The notes under the pieces were generated by a model. The model did not search any database. It was not told the DNA's origin and saw only the letters and a program-made list of their open reading frames with translations. A stretch of DNA of 64,000 bases from Rariloculus sp963665575 (lineage in GTDB: Bacteria; Pseudomonadota; Gammaproteobacteria; Steroidobacterales; Rariloculaceae), in the NCBI GenBank assembly GCA_963665575.2, contig CAXXDW010000006.1, positions 1,054,001-1,118,000 on the forward strand. Reading direction: 5' to 3'. Positions within the stretch are counted from its first letter, which is position 1; every line of letters starts with the position of its first letter. Below, piece by piece: positions 14,515 through 23,799 of the stretch. The position numbers and the translations under genes are program-made.

Positions 14515-15935
14515 TCACGCAATGTTGTGGTGCGACTGATAGATGTATGCCTGGTTCTCATCCTTGCAGACGCCGCGCTTGACCAGGTCGCGAACGCGAT
14601 CCCGTAACCCCGGCAGGTAATGGAACTCGTAGTGCTCGTATGTCATCTCTTTTCGTTTCGCGCGGCGTTCGAACAGCGTCGATAGTTCCTCAACGGTGCC
14701 TTCGCCGCTGAAGTCGACATAGTGGTCGCGGATCAGCCGGTCGAACTGGCCCAGATGAATCATGACTGCGATCTCAATGAACGTCGTATTCTTGAAGACG
14801 GCACCATCGCAGCGCGCCCATTCCGAACGCTCGCGAGCCACATGTTCCGGCAACCTGTCGTGCGCCAAACCAGGAAAGAAATGGTGCGCAAGGGATAGTC
14901 CTCACCAAACGAATCGTCGATCCCATCGAGGATTGTCGTCGTAGTAACGTGCTTCAGGTGCTGCCCCGCTTCGTCAAATTCCAGGAATCCATGTTGCCCG
15001 ATACTGATGATCGAGAGGAAAGTCGACATCGCAAAGAGAGGTTGCAGATAAACAAGGAATAGAAACAGCAGCGCTGAAGCCACACTGGATCCCGTGCCGA
15101 TCAATAGCGCGAGAATGCCGGACGGCACCCAGATCCAGTAGATCGCCATCCCGCGGCGCAGCCTTGCCCGTGCGCGATCCACCGAGGGGTGGACGCCCGA
15201 CTCCCGCCGAAACTCAACCAGGCTCGCGATCCCTGACATGTGCCGCAAGAACCGCCACTGGAAGAGCATCAGGTCGCCGAAACGGGTCCGGTCGATGTCC
15301 CACAGATACACGGGGTCACCTTTCCCGCTGTCCAACCTGTGGTGCAACAGCGTGTGGGCGATCGAGAAGTTGTAAGGCACGGTTCCGTAGAAGACTCCCA
15401 GCCAGTTTTCGAAGAAGTTCCCGATCCGGTCGCCCAGCCACGGCCGGTACATCCTGCCGCCCGACAGGTGGCCCTCGCGGTGCGCGAATGTCCACGCGGT
15501 GCCCATGCTTCGTCCGCCCGGACCCACCCAAATAAAGTAATAGAGTACAACCAGCCACCATGGCAGCGATCCGAACGCGATCTGCCATGCGAAGAGCGCA
15601 CAGAGAACCACGCATGTGCTGCTGATCAGGAAGACTGCCGCAGCAAAATAGTCCACATGCACGGGCCGACGGTAAACAAACCGGGCAGCGAATCGCCGCA
15701 ATGCGGCTGAGCCATCGAAAAGCCCGTACACGGGACGAACAATTCGGTGGAATCCACGCCTGAAAAACTGGCCTTGAATCAGCACCGGCGCGGCCCAGAT
15801 GGCCGCAAAGTTGAGCGCCAGCAATGTCCCGAGGATTTTGCGCACACCAACCTGAATTTGCATGCGCCAACGGCGTTGGGGCTCGCCGTGCGGATCCAGT
15901 CCGATCCCCGGTGAATCTTCGCTCATTCCATGCAT
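14515..15935 (-). pseudogene. Fatty acid desaturase, frameshifted
   Basis: A membrane di-iron desaturase that would insert a double bond into an acyl chain. Frame one (15935 to about 14894) has several hydrophobic segments and two histidine boxes, HREGH and HTLLHHR. At forward 14892-14894 one base appears to be missing. After the shift the second frame reads LAHHFFPGLAHDRLPEHVARE, supplying the third HxxHH box and a normal C-terminus to 14515. Restoring one A before that point gives DYHLAHH, the expected motif. Joined length is about 473 residues. It is either a pseudogene or carries a one-base sequence error. The neighbouring sterol reductase hints at lipid modification. Confidence 0.82.
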
Positions 15936-16006
15936 GTGCTTCTACATGACCGGAAAAGTAGATTTGATGCAGCCGTACCAGATCTGAACGATGTATCGTA
16001 CATGCT

Positions 16007-17530
16007 TTACTTGAGCCAACTCTCTGGAATGACCTTGTCGTACACCTCCGGGAAGGCCCTTTCGGCAGCGTACTTGCTACGCATGTCGCGGTAGAGCCGA
16101 TGCTCGAACATGCGCTCGAATTCGGCGCGGGTCATGGATATATCGGCGTAAAGCATCTGATAGCCACCGCGCTCGCGGACGAACTCTTCCAGTCGCCGCG
16201 CGGCAGGAACCCGATCGTAGCCACCGGCTTTGGCGCTGGGCGGGATACCGAAAATGCCGAGGTCGACGTACATCTGGCTGGCGGCGCCGTTGGCCGGGTT
16301 TCGCAGCAAGCCCTCGTTGGCGCCGTGATCGAACACACGCACCGGACCGACCCAGAGCGGGTAGATGGCAAACAGTTCGTCGCTAACCCGGATCGACTCG
16401 GCGAGATCCTCAATTGGCACCATGATGTCCTGCACGACGCGGTTTTCGAAAGCCATTTGGCGAAGTTGCCGGTTCGTCGTCAGCTTCAACAAAGAGACCT
16501 TCGGCGCCCCCATCCAGGCCCACAGATACCTGTACCAAGGGGTGTTGGCAAAGGGAATGAGGTCCCTGAGCTGGAAGTACACCGACGGCGTGTGGCGGTG
16601 GAAATAATGGCGGGCGGGGATGTACTCAGTGGTGGCCCCAGTCTTCAGGCTTTGGGCGACATGACTGTAAAACCACGGCTTGTAGTAATCGTTGATGCGA
16701 TTGACGCGGGCGCCGCGCGGGGGCGTCGCGTAGTCGCCGGTGAGCATGACGGCTGAATCCCTTGAGAAGATGAGCCCTTCGATGAAGCGCGGGGCGTCGG
16801 GGGATGCAGTCAGTTCCTTGAGGCGCGCGCAGAATGCGTCGATCGAGTGGAACGGTTGGTAGTCGAGCTTGACATGTGACTGGACCGGGACGATGCGCAG
16901 TTCGACGCTCACGAGGAAGCCCAGGGTGCCATGCGAGCACGGCAGGGCGCGGAAAAGGTCGACGTTGCTGTCGCGCGTAGCACGGACGCGCTCGCCATCG
17001 GCGGTCACGATCTCGAAGGCCTCGACCGTCTCGAACAGGCAGCCTTCCCGATGGCTGCTGGTCGCGATCCCGATACCCATGCACAAACCGCCAAGGGTGA
17101 GATCGTCCATCTCCGCCTGTACAGCGAGCGCGAAACCCCTGGGGACGAGAAAGGCAGTGATGTCGCCCATGGTGACCATCGGCTCAGCGCGGACGATTCG
17201 ACGCTTTTCGTCAACCTGGAGAACGTCGCAGAGATCGATGGGAACCTGGTGCATGTCTTTCTTGAACTCGGCGGTACGCACCGACATCGTTTTCCACGGC
17301 TTGCGCGCGGTGCACATAGGCTTGCCGCTGGCGCAGCCGGCTCGCACGTGAGCCTGGATCGCCTTGACGGCGTCGTCGTGCTTGGCGCTGGCGTTCCTCA
17401 ACGTTCGGCGTATCCGTTTTCTGAGGTTCTCGACGTTGCGGTAGGCGAAGCTGGCGGGGACCGCAAATCCTGCGATAACAAGGCCGTGATTGTTGGACAT
17501 GATGTTATTTAGGAATCTCTGAAACGGCAT
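16007..17530 (-). CDS. Delta(24)-sterol reductase-like FAD oxidoreductase (DHCR24/Dwarf1)
   Basis: The 507-residue protein aligns by eye along its length with eukaryotic DHCR24, which reduces the sterol side-chain C24 double bond using FAD and NADPH. Shared segments include VDEKRRIVRAEPMVTMGDIT, EMDDLTLGGLCMGIGI with SSHREG, CSHGTLGFLVSVELRI, INDYYKPWFYSHV, EYIPARHYFHRHT and a terminal FPEVYDKV. This is the vanillyl-alcohol-oxidase FAD fold. The start is uncertain: ATG 17530 or 17500, both with weak ribosome binding sites; the longer frame to 17755 adds non-conserved residues. The N-terminal membrane anchor of the human enzyme is reduced. Squalene or sterol genes are not in the window, so the substrate is unproven. 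Confidence 0.88.
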   Translation of the reverse strand: MPFQRFLNNIMSNNHGLVIAGFAVPASFAYRNVENLRKRIRRTLRNASAKHDDAVKAIQAHVRAGCASGKPMCTARKPWKTMSVRTAEFKKDMHQVPIDLCDVLQVDEKRRIVRAEPMVTMGDITAFLVPRGFALAVQAEMDDLTLGGLCMGIGIATSSHREGCLFETVEAFEIVTADGERVRATRDSNVDLFRALPCSHGTLGFLVSVELRIVPVQSHVKLDYQPFHSIDAFCARLKELTASPDAPRFIEGLIFSRDSAVMLTGDYATPPRGARVNRINDYYKPWFYSHVAQSLKTGATTEYIPARHYFHRHTPSVYFQLRDLIPFANTPWYRYLWAWMGAPKVSLLKLTTNRQLRQMAFENRVVQDIMVPIEDLAESIRVSDELFAIYPLWVGPVRVFDHGANEGLLRNPANGAASQMYVDLGIFGIPPSAKAGGYDRVPAARRLEEFVRERGGYQMLYADISMTRAEFERMFEHRLYRDMRSKYAAERAFPEVYDKVIPESWLK

Positions 17531-18128
17531 CGACTGAGCTTCGCGCAAGAGTCCGGCGGGAACGCGATTCAGCGCGCACGGCTGGCACGGCATTCGTACA
17601 TGTGGCCCCCGCTGACTTCGTTCCATCCGGTGGTGTGTGCATGATAAGGGGTTGCCTCTGCTATGGCGTGGATCGATCGTCCTGACGCCGCCCTGAGTGC
17701 GGCTCGTCCGAATTGTCGCTGGCGTCGCCCGTACGCTCGTTCGTGGCACGATCATCCAGGGCCTGATCGGCCTCGTCGCGAGTCGTGCGGCGCTTGGTCG
17801 AACGTTCGCCGCTTCGCGATGTTCGATGCGCGCCGCCCTTGCGCATGACCGGCGAGCGTGCTGCCGGATTTCGACGTTTCAGCATCGCTGGACCTTGCGA
17901 CGTTCTCGATAGCGGGTCATGCCACCGATTATGCCTGACCGGTCATCAGGTCAATTCCTCAATCCATGCGCCATCAAGCGTGATGCCCTTGGGCGGCAAC
18001 TGATCCTCGACGCCCGGAACATCGAGTGGCTCCGGGCGGAGACGGCACCCATCCTTGCCGAAGACCGCCATTCTTGGTCTGTTCGGCCCTCGTTCAACAC
18101 ACTGTTTTCGGGCTGTTCGACCGCATTC
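17531..18128. other. Stretch without a supported gene
   Basis: About 600 bases lie between the sterol reductase start and the TA promoter. Several short overlapping frames exist on both strands, but none has a recognisable family. The best is a 68-codon frame on the minus strand at 17946-18152, ending PPKGITLDGAWIEELT, which might be a gene fragment. No RNA gene or repeat was seen. Confidence 0.5.
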
Positions 18129-18158
18129 TTGACTTCGAGTAGGTACGCGCATAGCGTA
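18129..18158 (+). promoter_or_regulatory. Promoter and inverted-repeat operator of higBA
   Basis: A TTGACT -35 box at 18129 is followed 17 bases later by a weak -10, TAGCGT (18152-18157). An inverted repeat TACGC-GCATA-GCGTA spans 18144-18158, overlapping the -10. Its position suits autorepression by the antitoxin, as in HigBA systems. The ribosome start GTG is at 18170. Confidence 0.5.
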
Positions 18159-18169
18159 TCCTTGAAGTC

Positions 18170-18490
18170 GTGGTCTTCATCGAGACATCGACATTCACGA
18201 AGCAGTTACCAAGTCATCTCGACGACGACAGCTACGCCGCGCTGCAAGCGTTCCTGGCCGTCCATCCAGAAGCGGGAGACGTCATACGCGGCACGGGCGG
18301 CATCCGCAAGATCCGCTGGGCCATGCCAGGGCGCGGCAAGCGCGGCGGCAGCCGGGTGATCTATTACTGGCTGGGCGAGCAGGACTCTATTTACCTGCTC
18401 ACTGTGTATGCCAAGGGCGTCAAGGACGATTTGACGGCTGCCGAACGCGAGGCATGGCGCAAGGCCGTGGAGGCAATCGACTATGACTGA
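18170..18490 (+). CDS. higB: HigB-2/RelE-type mRNA interferase toxin
   Basis: A 106-residue RelE-superfamily toxin that would cleave mRNA on the ribosome. It matches Vibrio HigB-2 along its length: VFIETSTFTKQL start, GDVIRGTGGIRKIRW near residue 38, GRGKRGGSRVIYYWL with the conserved arginines, and YLLTVYAKGVKDDLT. It starts at GTG 18170. The toxin gene precedes the antitoxin, the inverted order typical of hig modules, and the two overlap by eight bases. Confidence 0.93.
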   Translation: MVFIETSTFTKQLPSHLDDDSYAALQAFLAVHPEAGDVIRGTGGIRKIRWAMPGRGKRGGSRVIYYWLGEQDSIYLLTVYAKGVKDDLTAAEREAWRKAVEAIDYD

Positions 18491-18797
18491 ACGCAACATC
18501 GCAGCAGAGGTTCTCGACGGCCTGCGCGAAGTCGGCGAGCACCGCGCCGGCAGGCGTACGCTGCGCACCGTGCACGTCGAACCACAACCGCTCCCCGAAC
18601 TCACGCCTGATGCCATTCGTGGTATCCGCAACCGCCTTGACGTCTCGCGGGCGGTCTTCGCGCACATGATCCGCGTCCCCGTGCGGACCGTGGAGCGCTG
18701 GGAACAGGGCAGGTCCCGTCCGCCTCACGCTGCCACTGCCCTGATCCTTATGGCGCAGAAGTACCCTGACACGTTTGAGCGGCTGGCCTCGCTTTAA
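18483..18797 (+). CDS. higA: HigA-2 type antitoxin, XRE helix-turn-helix
   Basis: A 104-residue antitoxin. The N-terminal segment (NIAAEVLDGLREVGEHRAGR and TLRTVHVEP) corresponds to the disordered toxin-wrapping region of HigA-2. Residues about 45-100 form the DNA-binding domain, with IRNRLDVSRAVFAHMIRVP and RTVERWEQGRSRPPHAA. It neutralises HigB and should repress the shared promoter at 18129. Overlap with higB indicates coupled translation. Confidence 0.93.
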   Translation: MTERNIAAEVLDGLREVGEHRAGRRTLRTVHVEPQPLPELTPDAIRGIRNRLDVSRAVFAHMIRVPVRTVERWEQGRSRPPHAATALILMAQKYPDTFERLASL

Positions 18798-18990
18798 CCT
18801 GTCAGACCCTCACCTCACATGCCAGCGGTTCATCTGCTGCGGACTGCCATCTCAAGCCTTCACCTCGCCCAGATCGGGCGATTAAGGGCGTCTACGTTCG
18901 ACGGCCTAACGGGTCAGCGCCCCGGAAACCTCGCTACAATTGCCACCGAGGCGAATCCGACCGGTTTCTACGTTGCAGTATTGAGAGAGC

Positions 18991-19827
18991 ATGCCCGAAC
19001 AACCTGACATTGACTCCCTCGTCTTCTCCGGCGGCGGCGCCCGCTGCTTCTGGCAAGCAGGCTTCTGGGAAGCCGTCCGATCCGCGCTGCCGGTCCCGAC
19101 TGCGGTCAGCGCCGTTAGCGGCGGTGCGGCCGTGGCGGCAATCCTGTTTGCCGGCGGCTGGTCGCGGTTCTACGAGAAGTTTCTCGAACTCGCGGGGAGC
19201 AGTGAGCGCAACTTCCGTATTGGCAATTTCCTGCAGCGCCGCTCGTTGTTCCCGCACCCGGCAATTTCGCGCCAATCGTTTCTGTACGCGGTATCCGCGT
19301 CGGCACTACAGGCGTTGCGAGCCGGACCCGACTTTCGCATCGTCATTTCCCACCCGCCGCGATTGCTCGGCGCTCGCCTTGGGGCAATTCTTGCTGTCGC
19401 CACCGGTCAGATCGAAAAGCGCCTGACGGGGCGGTTGAGTTCGCGCTGGGTCCGGGGCCTGGGCTTTGGATCGAGCGTCGTCAGGGCGCGTGAATGCGAC
19501 ACGCCAGACGCGTTGGTTCATGCTGTTCTGCAGTCGTCAACCGCGCCGCCAATCTTTCCGGTCACGCGCCACAACGGCAACCTGGCGCTTGATGGAGGTC
19601 TGGTCGACAACGTGCCGCTGTCCGCAGTTGCGGAGTGTCGGCGGCCGTTGGTCCTGTTGTCGCGGCCGGTGCGGGGTCTGCCTGTCGGTGGTCGCGAGGT
19701 CTACGCTTGCCCGTCGAAATCGGTCCCGGTGTCGACCTGGGACTTCTCGTCTCCTGACAAGGTCGTCGAGACCTTCGAACTCGGACGCCGCGACGGCGCC
19801 AGGTTCCGCGAGGGCTTGGGCGCATGA
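18991..19827 (+). CDS. Patatin-like phospholipase
   Basis: A 278-residue patatin-fold acyl hydrolase expected to release fatty acids from lipids by a Ser-Asp dyad. The oxyanion loop SGGGARCFWQAGF is at about residues 13-25, the nucleophile elbow AVSGGAA near 42 (GxSxG with Ala at the first position) and the catalytic Asp in LALDGGLVDNVPL near 195. No signal peptide is seen, so it is probably cytoplasmic or membrane-associated. It is flanked by a TA module and DUF6152 protein, with no clear operon. The weaker nucleophile motif leaves some doubt about activity. Confidence 0.85.
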   Translation: MPEQPDIDSLVFSGGGARCFWQAGFWEAVRSALPVPTAVSAVSGGAAVAAILFAGGWSRFYEKFLELAGSSERNFRIGNFLQRRSLFPHPAISRQSFLYAVSASALQALRAGPDFRIVISHPPRLLGARLGAILAVATGQIEKRLTGRLSSRWVRGLGFGSSVVRARECDTPDALVHAVLQSSTAPPIFPVTRHNGNLALDGGLVDNVPLSAVAECRRPLVLLSRPVRGLPVGGREVYACPSKSVPVSTWDFSSPDKVVETFELGRRDGARFREGLGA

Positions 19828-20005
19828 CTACGGCTACTCGAGGAGTGAAGAGTCAGCCTTGCAACACAGCAAGCTTCCGATAGTCTGCCATGATACCTAG
19901 TATGGATACGCGTTATTGGCACTGGATTATTGCGCCAGCACTCGCGTCTCGGAGATCGTTGTTGATGGCGCCGGCCGCTGCGGGCGCGTTACAGGGCGAA
20001 TAATC

Positions 20006-20431
20006 ATGAGAACGATGATGCGAACCAACCTGATCATCCTGTCTGCTGCTCTTGTGTTTCCTCTGTGCGGTCAGGCGCACCACTCCTTCGCTCCCTATGA
20101 CATTCGAACGAAGATCGAGTTGTCGGGTGTCGTGGAGAGTTGGCAGTTTGTCCGGCCCCATCCGATTCTGGAGCTGAGAGAGGAAGGCGCAGAGGGGCGT
20201 ACCTGGCGCATCGAAGTCGCCACCAGACGATGGGAGCGGCAGGAGATTCCCACCGACGCCATCAAGGAAGGAGATGTGCTGGATGTCGTCGTCTGGCCGG
20301 CCCGGGATGGCTCGCTCGAAGCTGTCCTGAGCGCCTTCACCAACGACGGGGTGTACACGCTCATCCACAACGAGATTCGCCAGAGATCCGCCAACGAGGC
20401 CGCCGACGAGGCCGAAGCCGCGGGAAACTGA
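20006..20431 (+). CDS. Exported DUF6152-type protein (paralogue 1)
   Basis: A 141-residue exported protein. The start MRTMMRTNLIILSAALVF at 20006 leads a signal peptide cleaved near CGQA, immediately followed by the hallmark HHSFAPYD. The rest is a small beta-rich domain: LSGVVESWQFVRPHPILELR, then WRIEV and IKEGDVLDVVVWPARDGS. Function is unknown. Similar proteins occur three more times in this window. Upstream frame codons from 19916 lack family resemblance. Confidence 0.8.
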   Translation: MRTMMRTNLIILSAALVFPLCGQAHHSFAPYDIRTKIELSGVVESWQFVRPHPILELREEGAEGRTWRIEVATRRWERQEIPTDAIKEGDVLDVVVWPARDGSLEAVLSAFTNDGVYTLIHNEIRQRSANEAADEAEAAGN

Positions 20432-20432
20432 T

Positions 20433-20530
20433 AACCGCGCCCTTGCCCGCCGCGCTACAAACCGATCCGCGCCCTTGCCCGTCGCACGTCAAACCGATGA
20501 CCGCGCCCGTGCCCGTCTCGCTACAAACCA
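20433..20530 (+). repeat. Three tandem copies of a 32-35 bp unit
   Basis: Three imperfect units, each with CCGCGCCC(T/G)TGCCCG near the start and CAAACC near the end, fill the gap between the DUF6152 gene and the S9 peptidase. Units begin at about 20431, 20465 and 20497. They are non-coding as far as I can tell. Confidence 0.75.
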
Positions 20531-20587
20531 GTCTGTGTTCCCGGCTAGAATCCCGGAACGACAAGCTCCGGAGGACCCTCCAGGCTC

Positions 20588-22738
20588 ATGGAAAACGCCA
20601 AGCTCGCTCTGCCGTCACTCAACGTCGCGCCGACGACGCCCGAAGACCCTCCACGCCTGCCGTCGTCAATACTGCGCCTGCGGAACCGGCATATCAGGCC
20701 GGGTCGCAGCGCAGCGACCGTCCTTTGTCTACTCGGCAGCCTGTGCCTTGCCGCTTGCGACGAACGCATGGCTGAGTCGCCAACCGGGTCGGCAGCCGAG
20801 TCTTCATCTGGCTCCCCAGCCGGGTCCCCATCCGAGTCCGCAGCCGAGTCGACAGCGCAATCGCCGGCCGAGTCGCCGCAGTCTGCGGATTCGGTACCCG
20901 TCCCGACGTACAGTGCCCGGGCCTTTTTCGAAACCACGAGCTACGACCTCGTGCCGCCCGCAGGCCGGGCATTTTCCGCCGACGGCCGTTCGCTGCTCAT
21001 TTCTTCGGACGAGACCGGTGTCTACAACGCCTGGGAGCTGGCGCTCGACGGGGCGCCGCCGCAGCCGTTGACGCAGTCCGGCGACGACGCGGTCTTCGCG
21101 CTGAGCTGGTTCCCCGACGACGACCGAATCCTCTACACGGCTGACAATGGCGGCGACGAACTCAATCACGTGTTCGTCCGCGAGGCCGATGGTCGTGTTC
21201 GCGACCTGACACCGGGTGACGCGTTGAAGGCGTCGTTCTTCAAATGGAGCGCGGACGGAGCGAACTTTTTCATCCTTTCCACCGAACGCGATCAGCAAAA
21301 CTTCGATCTGTACCGCTACGCGGCGGCCAACTACGAACGCGAGTTGCTCTACGAGAACACCGGTTTCGAGATCGCGGACCTCAGCCCCGACGGGCGTTGG
21401 CTCGCGTTGGACAGGCCGCGCACGAGCGCCGATTCCGACATCTACCTCGTCGATCTCGGCAGTGAACAGCAAACCCCGGTTCTGATTACCGAACACGCCG
21501 GGAACATCGCACATGCGACGTACGGCTTCACACCGGACAGCCGATACCTGGTGTACGGGACGGATGAACACGGCGAGTTCATGCAGGCGTGGCGGTACGA
21601 TCTTCAGGATGGCGCGCGGTCGCGGCTGATCGAGGCACCCTGGGATGTCAGCTACGTCGGCTACTCGTCGTCAGGCCGCTACCGGGTGTCGGCGATCAAC
21701 GCGGATGCGACAACCCGGCTCACGCTCCACGACACGGACGCCGGAACCGACATGGACCTGCCGCCACTGCCGCAGGGCGATCAGCGCAGCGTGCGTTTCT
21801 CCGCCGACGAGACAGCGTTCGCCCTTATCGTGGATGCGGGTGACTCGCCCCCGGACATTCATTTTGTCGATATTGTCAGAGGCACTTCGCGACAGCTCAC
21901 GCAGGCGCTCAATCCCGAGATCGACGCCTCTCACCTGGTTCGCGGCGAGGTCATTCGTTACCGCAGTTTCGACGGTCTTGAGATCCCATCGATCCTGTAT
22001 CGACCCCACGGCGCGAGCGCGCAGCGTCAAGTGCCGGCGATGGTGTGGGTGCACGGGGGACCGGGTGGCCAGAGCCGCACCGGCTACCGCGCGGTGATCC
22101 AGCACCTGGTGAACCACGGCTATGCGGTCCTCGCCGCAAACAACCGCGGCTCTTCGGGTTACGGCAAGACCTTCTTTCACCTGGACGACAGGCGTCACGG
22201 CGAGGAAGACCTCGGCGACATCGTCCACGCGAGAACGTATCTCGCGTCGCAGGACTGGATCGACGGCACTCGAGTCGGCGTTATCGGCCAGTCGTACGGC
22301 GGCTTCCTGGCAACGGCGGCGCTCGCGTTCGAACCGCAGGCCTTCGATGTCGGCATCGATATTTTCGGTGTCACGAACTGGGTGCGAACTCTTCAGAGCA
22401 TCCCGCCGTGGTGGGAGTCACTCAGGGAAGCGCTCTACGATGAGTTGGGAGACCCTGCGACCGACGCCGAACGCCATCGACGCATCTCGCCGCTGTTTCA
22501 TGCCAATCAAATTGCAAGACCCATGCTCGTTGTGCAGGGCGCCAACGATCCACGCGTTCTGCAGGTGGAAAGTGACGAGCTGGTAGCCGCGGTGCGGACC
22601 AACGGCGTGCCGGTGGACTATCTGGTGTTTTCCGACGAGGGCCACGGGTTCAGAAAACGCGAAAACCGGATTGCGGCTTCCGACGCTTACGTCAGTTTTC
22701 TGGATCAGTACCTGAGAGGCGAGCAGGCTGAGCAGTGA
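20588..22738 (+). CDS. S9 family peptidase, lipoprotein (prolyl oligopeptidase type)
   Basis: A secreted serine peptidase anchored to the outer membrane. The lipobox SLCLAAC puts the lipidated Cys near residue 57; the 40 residues before the hydrophobic stretch are long for a signal peptide, so the true start may be later. A low-complexity linker (residues about 61-102) repeats AES, GSP and QSPAES elements. A beta-propeller with SPDGR and SADG blades follows, then the alpha/beta-hydrolase: WVHGGPGGQSR, nucleophile GQSYGG, Asp in GANDPRV and His in DEGHGF. It probably degrades oligopeptides in the periplasm or outside. Confidence 0.92.
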   Translation: MENAKLALPSLNVAPTTPEDPPRLPSSILRLRNRHIRPGRSAATVLCLLGSLCLAACDERMAESPTGSAAESSSGSPAGSPSESAAESTAQSPAESPQSADSVPVPTYSARAFFETTSYDLVPPAGRAFSADGRSLLISSDETGVYNAWELALDGAPPQPLTQSGDDAVFALSWFPDDDRILYTADNGGDELNHVFVREADGRVRDLTPGDALKASFFKWSADGANFFILSTERDQQNFDLYRYAAANYERELLYENTGFEIADLSPDGRWLALDRPRTSADSDIYLVDLGSEQQTPVLITEHAGNIAHATYGFTPDSRYLVYGTDEHGEFMQAWRYDLQDGARSRLIEAPWDVSYVGYSSSGRYRVSAINADATTRLTLHDTDAGTDMDLPPLPQGDQRSVRFSADETAFALIVDAGDSPPDIHFVDIVRGTSRQLTQALNPEIDASHLVRGEVIRYRSFDGLEIPSILYRPHGASAQRQVPAMVWVHGGPGGQSRTGYRAVIQHLVNHGYAVLAANNRGSSGYGKTFFHLDDRRHGEEDLGDIVHARTYLASQDWIDGTRVGVIGQSYGGFLATAALAFEPQAFDVGIDIFGVTNWVRTLQSIPPWWESLREALYDELGDPATDAERHRRISPLFHANQIARPMLVVQGANDPRVLQVESDELVAAVRTNGVPVDYLVFSDEGHGFRKRENRIAASDAYVSFLDQYLRGEQAEQ

Positions 22739-22822
22739 AACGGCGCCTGGGAAGCGCCATGAGCGCGTAGGCGCGGCGGCAGGGTGCAGGATCCCCCTCG
22801 GCGCTCGCTCGGCTTCAGAGAC

Positions 22823-23653
22823 TCAGTCGATGTACTGAGGCGCGTGTGGCAGCTCGCCAAACAGTGCCAGATCGTGCTCGATCCACAATTGCGCGCCCGT
22901 CTCCGTGAGCAATTGTTCAACGCGCGCCATCGATGCGAGGGTGGTATCGCGATCAACGTTGAACGACGGAACGCGCTGTTCCCGGCGACTGAACCGGAAG
23001 TGATACAGGTCGCCTGAAAGTACAACGGGTCCCGAGTTCTGCAGGTCCACGAACAGCGACTGATGCCCGGAAGTGTGGCCCGGGGTCGAGATGATGCGGA
23101 CGCTGCCGTCGCCGAATACATCGTGATCGCCGTCGAGCAGGATCGTTTCCAGATCCGATAGATCGCTGTAGAGATCCGGCTGGTAGATTTCCCTGATCTC
23201 ATCGCCGAACGCATCGTCGTATTCGGCCTGTTGGATGAGCAGCGTCGCGCCCTGGACTTCATTGGCCACGCCAATATGATCAAAGTGCATATGTGAGAAC
23301 GCCGCATAGTCGAAGGAAGCCATACCGAGCCCCAAGTCGGCCAACTGCTCTGACAACGTCCTGTCGAGCTTCTGGCCGGTCCCGCCATCGTTATAGACCC
23401 AACCCTCCTGCTCGGCCGCCGCAGACGGCAATCCGCCGTCCCAGAGCAAGCGCCCCTGCTCATGCTCGATCATGTAACACGGCACGATCATTTCGCGCAC
23501 ATCCGTCTCGTCGTTCGTCAAACCGAAGGCTGCGACGTCCTCGAAGCTCAACATGCCGCAGTCGAAGACATAGAGGCGTGGCAGTGATTGCGCCTGCGCG
23601 GCGATGCTGAAGAGCAGAGCGAAAACTGGCGAAACGGCGACGAATTTATGCAT
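22823..23653 (-). CDS. Exported MBL-fold hydrolase, AHL-lactonase-like
   Basis: A metallo-beta-lactamase fold hydrolase with a signal peptide (MHKFVAVSP... AAQAQS) from ATG 23653. The dinuclear zinc motif SHMHFDHIG, the second ligand in STPGHTSGHQSL, the bridging Asp in LSGDLYHF and the final His in EHDLALF are all visible. The overall pattern, including the CYMIEHEQGRLLWDGG strand, is that of N-acyl-homoserine lactonases of the AttM/AiiA group. Export to the periplasm is unusual for quorum-quenching lactonases, so the true substrate may differ. The frame to 23710 extends beyond the signal peptide and is not used. Confidence 0.85.
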   Translation of the reverse strand: MHKFVAVSPVFALLFSIAAQAQSLPRLYVFDCGMLSFEDVAAFGLTNDETDVREMIVPCYMIEHEQGRLLWDGGLPSAAAEQEGWVYNDGGTGQKLDRTLSEQLADLGLGMASFDYAAFSHMHFDHIGVANEVQGATLLIQQAEYDDAFGDEIREIYQPDLYSDLSDLETILLDGDHDVFGDGSVRIISTPGHTSGHQSLFVDLQNSGPVVLSGDLYHFRFSRREQRVPSFNVDRDTTLASMARVEQLLTETGAQLWIEHDLALFGELPHAPQYID

Positions 23654-23799
23654 GATCCGGTTCCTCGGAACTCCCCGTTTCGGCCGAAATCGGGGCAAGA
23701 TGTGGAACAAGGTTAACGTCCCATTCTAACATCGGGTAACGTTTTCCCGGATCCATGACACTGGGCGATCCAACTCGAGTTCCCGGAGGCCAATACGCC

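Noticed and set aside
17661..17885. 74-codon basic minus-strand frame
   Set aside because: Composition is dominated by Arg and Ser with no motif; probably random open frame in GC-rich DNA.
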